Shown: positions 5,372 to 6,119 of the stretch, in pieces
Layout: each line of letters opens with the position of its first letter
Numbering within the stretch: position 1 is the first letter of the stretch
NCBI GenBank assembly: GCA_937915335.1
Contig: CALDLZ010000298.1
Coordinates: forward strand, 1 to 6,119
Origin: an uncultured Faecalibacterium sp.
GTDB taxonomy: Bacteria > Bacillota > Clostridia > Oscillospirales > Ruminococcaceae
DNA length: 6,119 nt
Reading direction: 5' to 3'
The notes under the pieces: generated by a model
What the model was told of the DNA's origin: nothing
Databases searched by the model: none
The model's input: the letters and a program-made list of their open reading frames with translations, nothing else
Made by a program: the position numbers and the translations under genes

Positions 5372-6119
5372 GTGATCCGTATTGCGATCGTGGAGGATGA
5401 AGCGGCGGTGCGACAGCAGCTGGAAGGCTATGTGCAGCGGTATACCCGCCAGTATGGCACAGCCTTTGAGATCCAGATGTTCAACGACGGTGTGGAGATT
5501 CTGGACGAGTACCGCCCGGTGTATGACCTTGTCCTGCTGGACGTGGAGATGAAGCATCTGGACGGCATGGAGACGGCCCAGCGTATCCGGGCGCTGGACC
5601 CTGACGTGATGATCGTGTTCATCACCAATATGGCGCAGTACGCAATCAAAGGCTACGCGGTGGGAGCGCTGGATTATGTCCTCAAGCCGGTGCCCTATTT
5701 TGCGTTCTCCCAGCAGCTTCAAAAGGCCGAAGCCCAGCTCCGCCGCCGCACCCGGCATTATCTGGCCGTGCCCGTGGAGGGCGGCCTGCGGCGGCTGGAC
5801 ACTGCCCGGATCTACTATCTGGAGAGCGAGGGCCACAGGGTGCGTTTCTACACCGAGGAGGGCGATTTCACCGTGCCCGGGGCCCTGAAAGCGCTGGAGG
5901 AGAAGCTGGCCGCGCGCCCCTTTGCCCGCTGTAACAGCGGCTATCTCGTCAATCTGGCGCAGGTGCAGGCCGTCCAGCAGAACACGGTGCAGGTGGGCCC
6001 CTACGAGCTGCAGATCAGCCGCCCCAAGCGCAAGACTTTTCTTGCGGCATTGACCGACTATATCGGCGGGGGGGGGAAGGAAAACACGCGCCGCCCCACA
6101 ACCCCCCCCCCCCCACCGA
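5372..6119 (+). CDS. LytTR-family response regulator (3' end uncertain / partial)
   Basis: This cytosolic two-component response regulator has an N-terminal receiver domain (about 1-120) and a C-terminal LytTR DNA-binding domain (about 130-231). The receiver carries the acidic pair Glu8-Asp9 (IVEDE), the phosphorylation site Asp57 in LVLLDVEM, Thr85 in VFITN and Lys105 in DYVLKP. The LytTR part shows IYYLESEGHRVRFYT (147-161), the FARCNSGYLVNL block (184-195) and a basic ISRPKRKTFL end (215-224). AgrA, LytR and VirR are known members; the cognate kinase is probably just downstream, outside the window. Translation starts at GTG 5372, preceded by AGGGGAGG (5356-5363) at 8 nt; no ATG fits. No stop occurs before the edge: the frame passes through a run of nine G and one of thirteen C, so residues after about 232 are unreliable and the true end is probably near 6068-6080. 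Confidence 0.9.
   Translation, partial: MIRIAIVEDEAAVRQQLEGYVQRYTRQYGTAFEIQMFNDGVEILDEYRPVYDLVLLDVEMKHLDGMETAQRIRALDPDVMIVFITNMAQYAIKGYAVGALDYVLKPVPYFAFSQQLQKAEAQLRRRTRHYLAVPVEGGLRRLDTARIYYLESEGHRVRFYTEEGDFTVPGALKALEEKLAARPFARCNSGYLVNLAQVQAVQQNTVQVGPYELQISRPKRKTFLAALTDYIGGGGKENTRRPTTPPPPP
6068..6119. other. Low-complexity G9 / C13 window end, probable assembly artefact
   Basis: A run of nine G (6068-6076) and a run of thirteen C (6102-6114) lie in the last 52 bases, after otherwise ordinary coding sequence. Together with the missing stop codon, this suggests a degraded contig end rather than real protein-coding sequence. Confidence 0.65.

Overview
The window looks like chromosomal DNA of a GC-rich, anaerobic gut Firmicute, most likely Faecalibacterium or a close relative in the Oscillospiraceae. 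The reasons are the high GC content with strong purine-rich ribosome binding sites, Clostridia-type promoters, the gene families present, and a short palindromic intergenic repeat at 1349-1400 of a kind I remember from Faecalibacterium-like genomes. The assignment rests on sequence impression and memory, not on a search.

Layout, left to right. The 3' end of an unidentified gene (1-407, +) encodes an Ala/Glu/Pro-rich acidic tail. A bidirectional terminator (420-459) separates it from a convergent thioredoxin-reductase-like flavoprotein (470-1324, -). A divergent promoter region (about 1424-1479) drives that flavoprotein leftward and, rightward, a two-gene operon: cytosolic type I L-asparaginase (1515-2522) and, 13 nt later, a GH79 (heparanase / beta-glucuronidase family) glycoside hydrolase without a signal peptide (2536-4056). 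A second long hairpin (4067-4118) ends that operon and also the convergent azlCD operon (4117-5192, -), which encodes a branched-chain amino acid exporter. A second divergent regulatory region (5193-5371) separates azlC from a LytTR-family response regulator (5372 to the window end, +), whose 3' end runs into poly-G and poly-C tracts that look like a poor-quality contig end.

The window therefore alternates two convergent junctions, each with one shared hairpin terminator, and two divergent junctions, each with back-to-back promoters. Two amino-acid functions (asparagine hydrolysis and branched-chain amino acid export) and one sugar-release function sit side by side, but nothing in the sequence proves that they form one pathway. 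I see no mobile element, CRISPR array, rRNA or tRNA, and no clear sign of a wholly new system. The points most worth checking are the reductase's degenerate NADPH site, the pairing of an intracellular GH79 enzyme with asparaginase, and the symmetric elements in the azlC / LytTR promoters.
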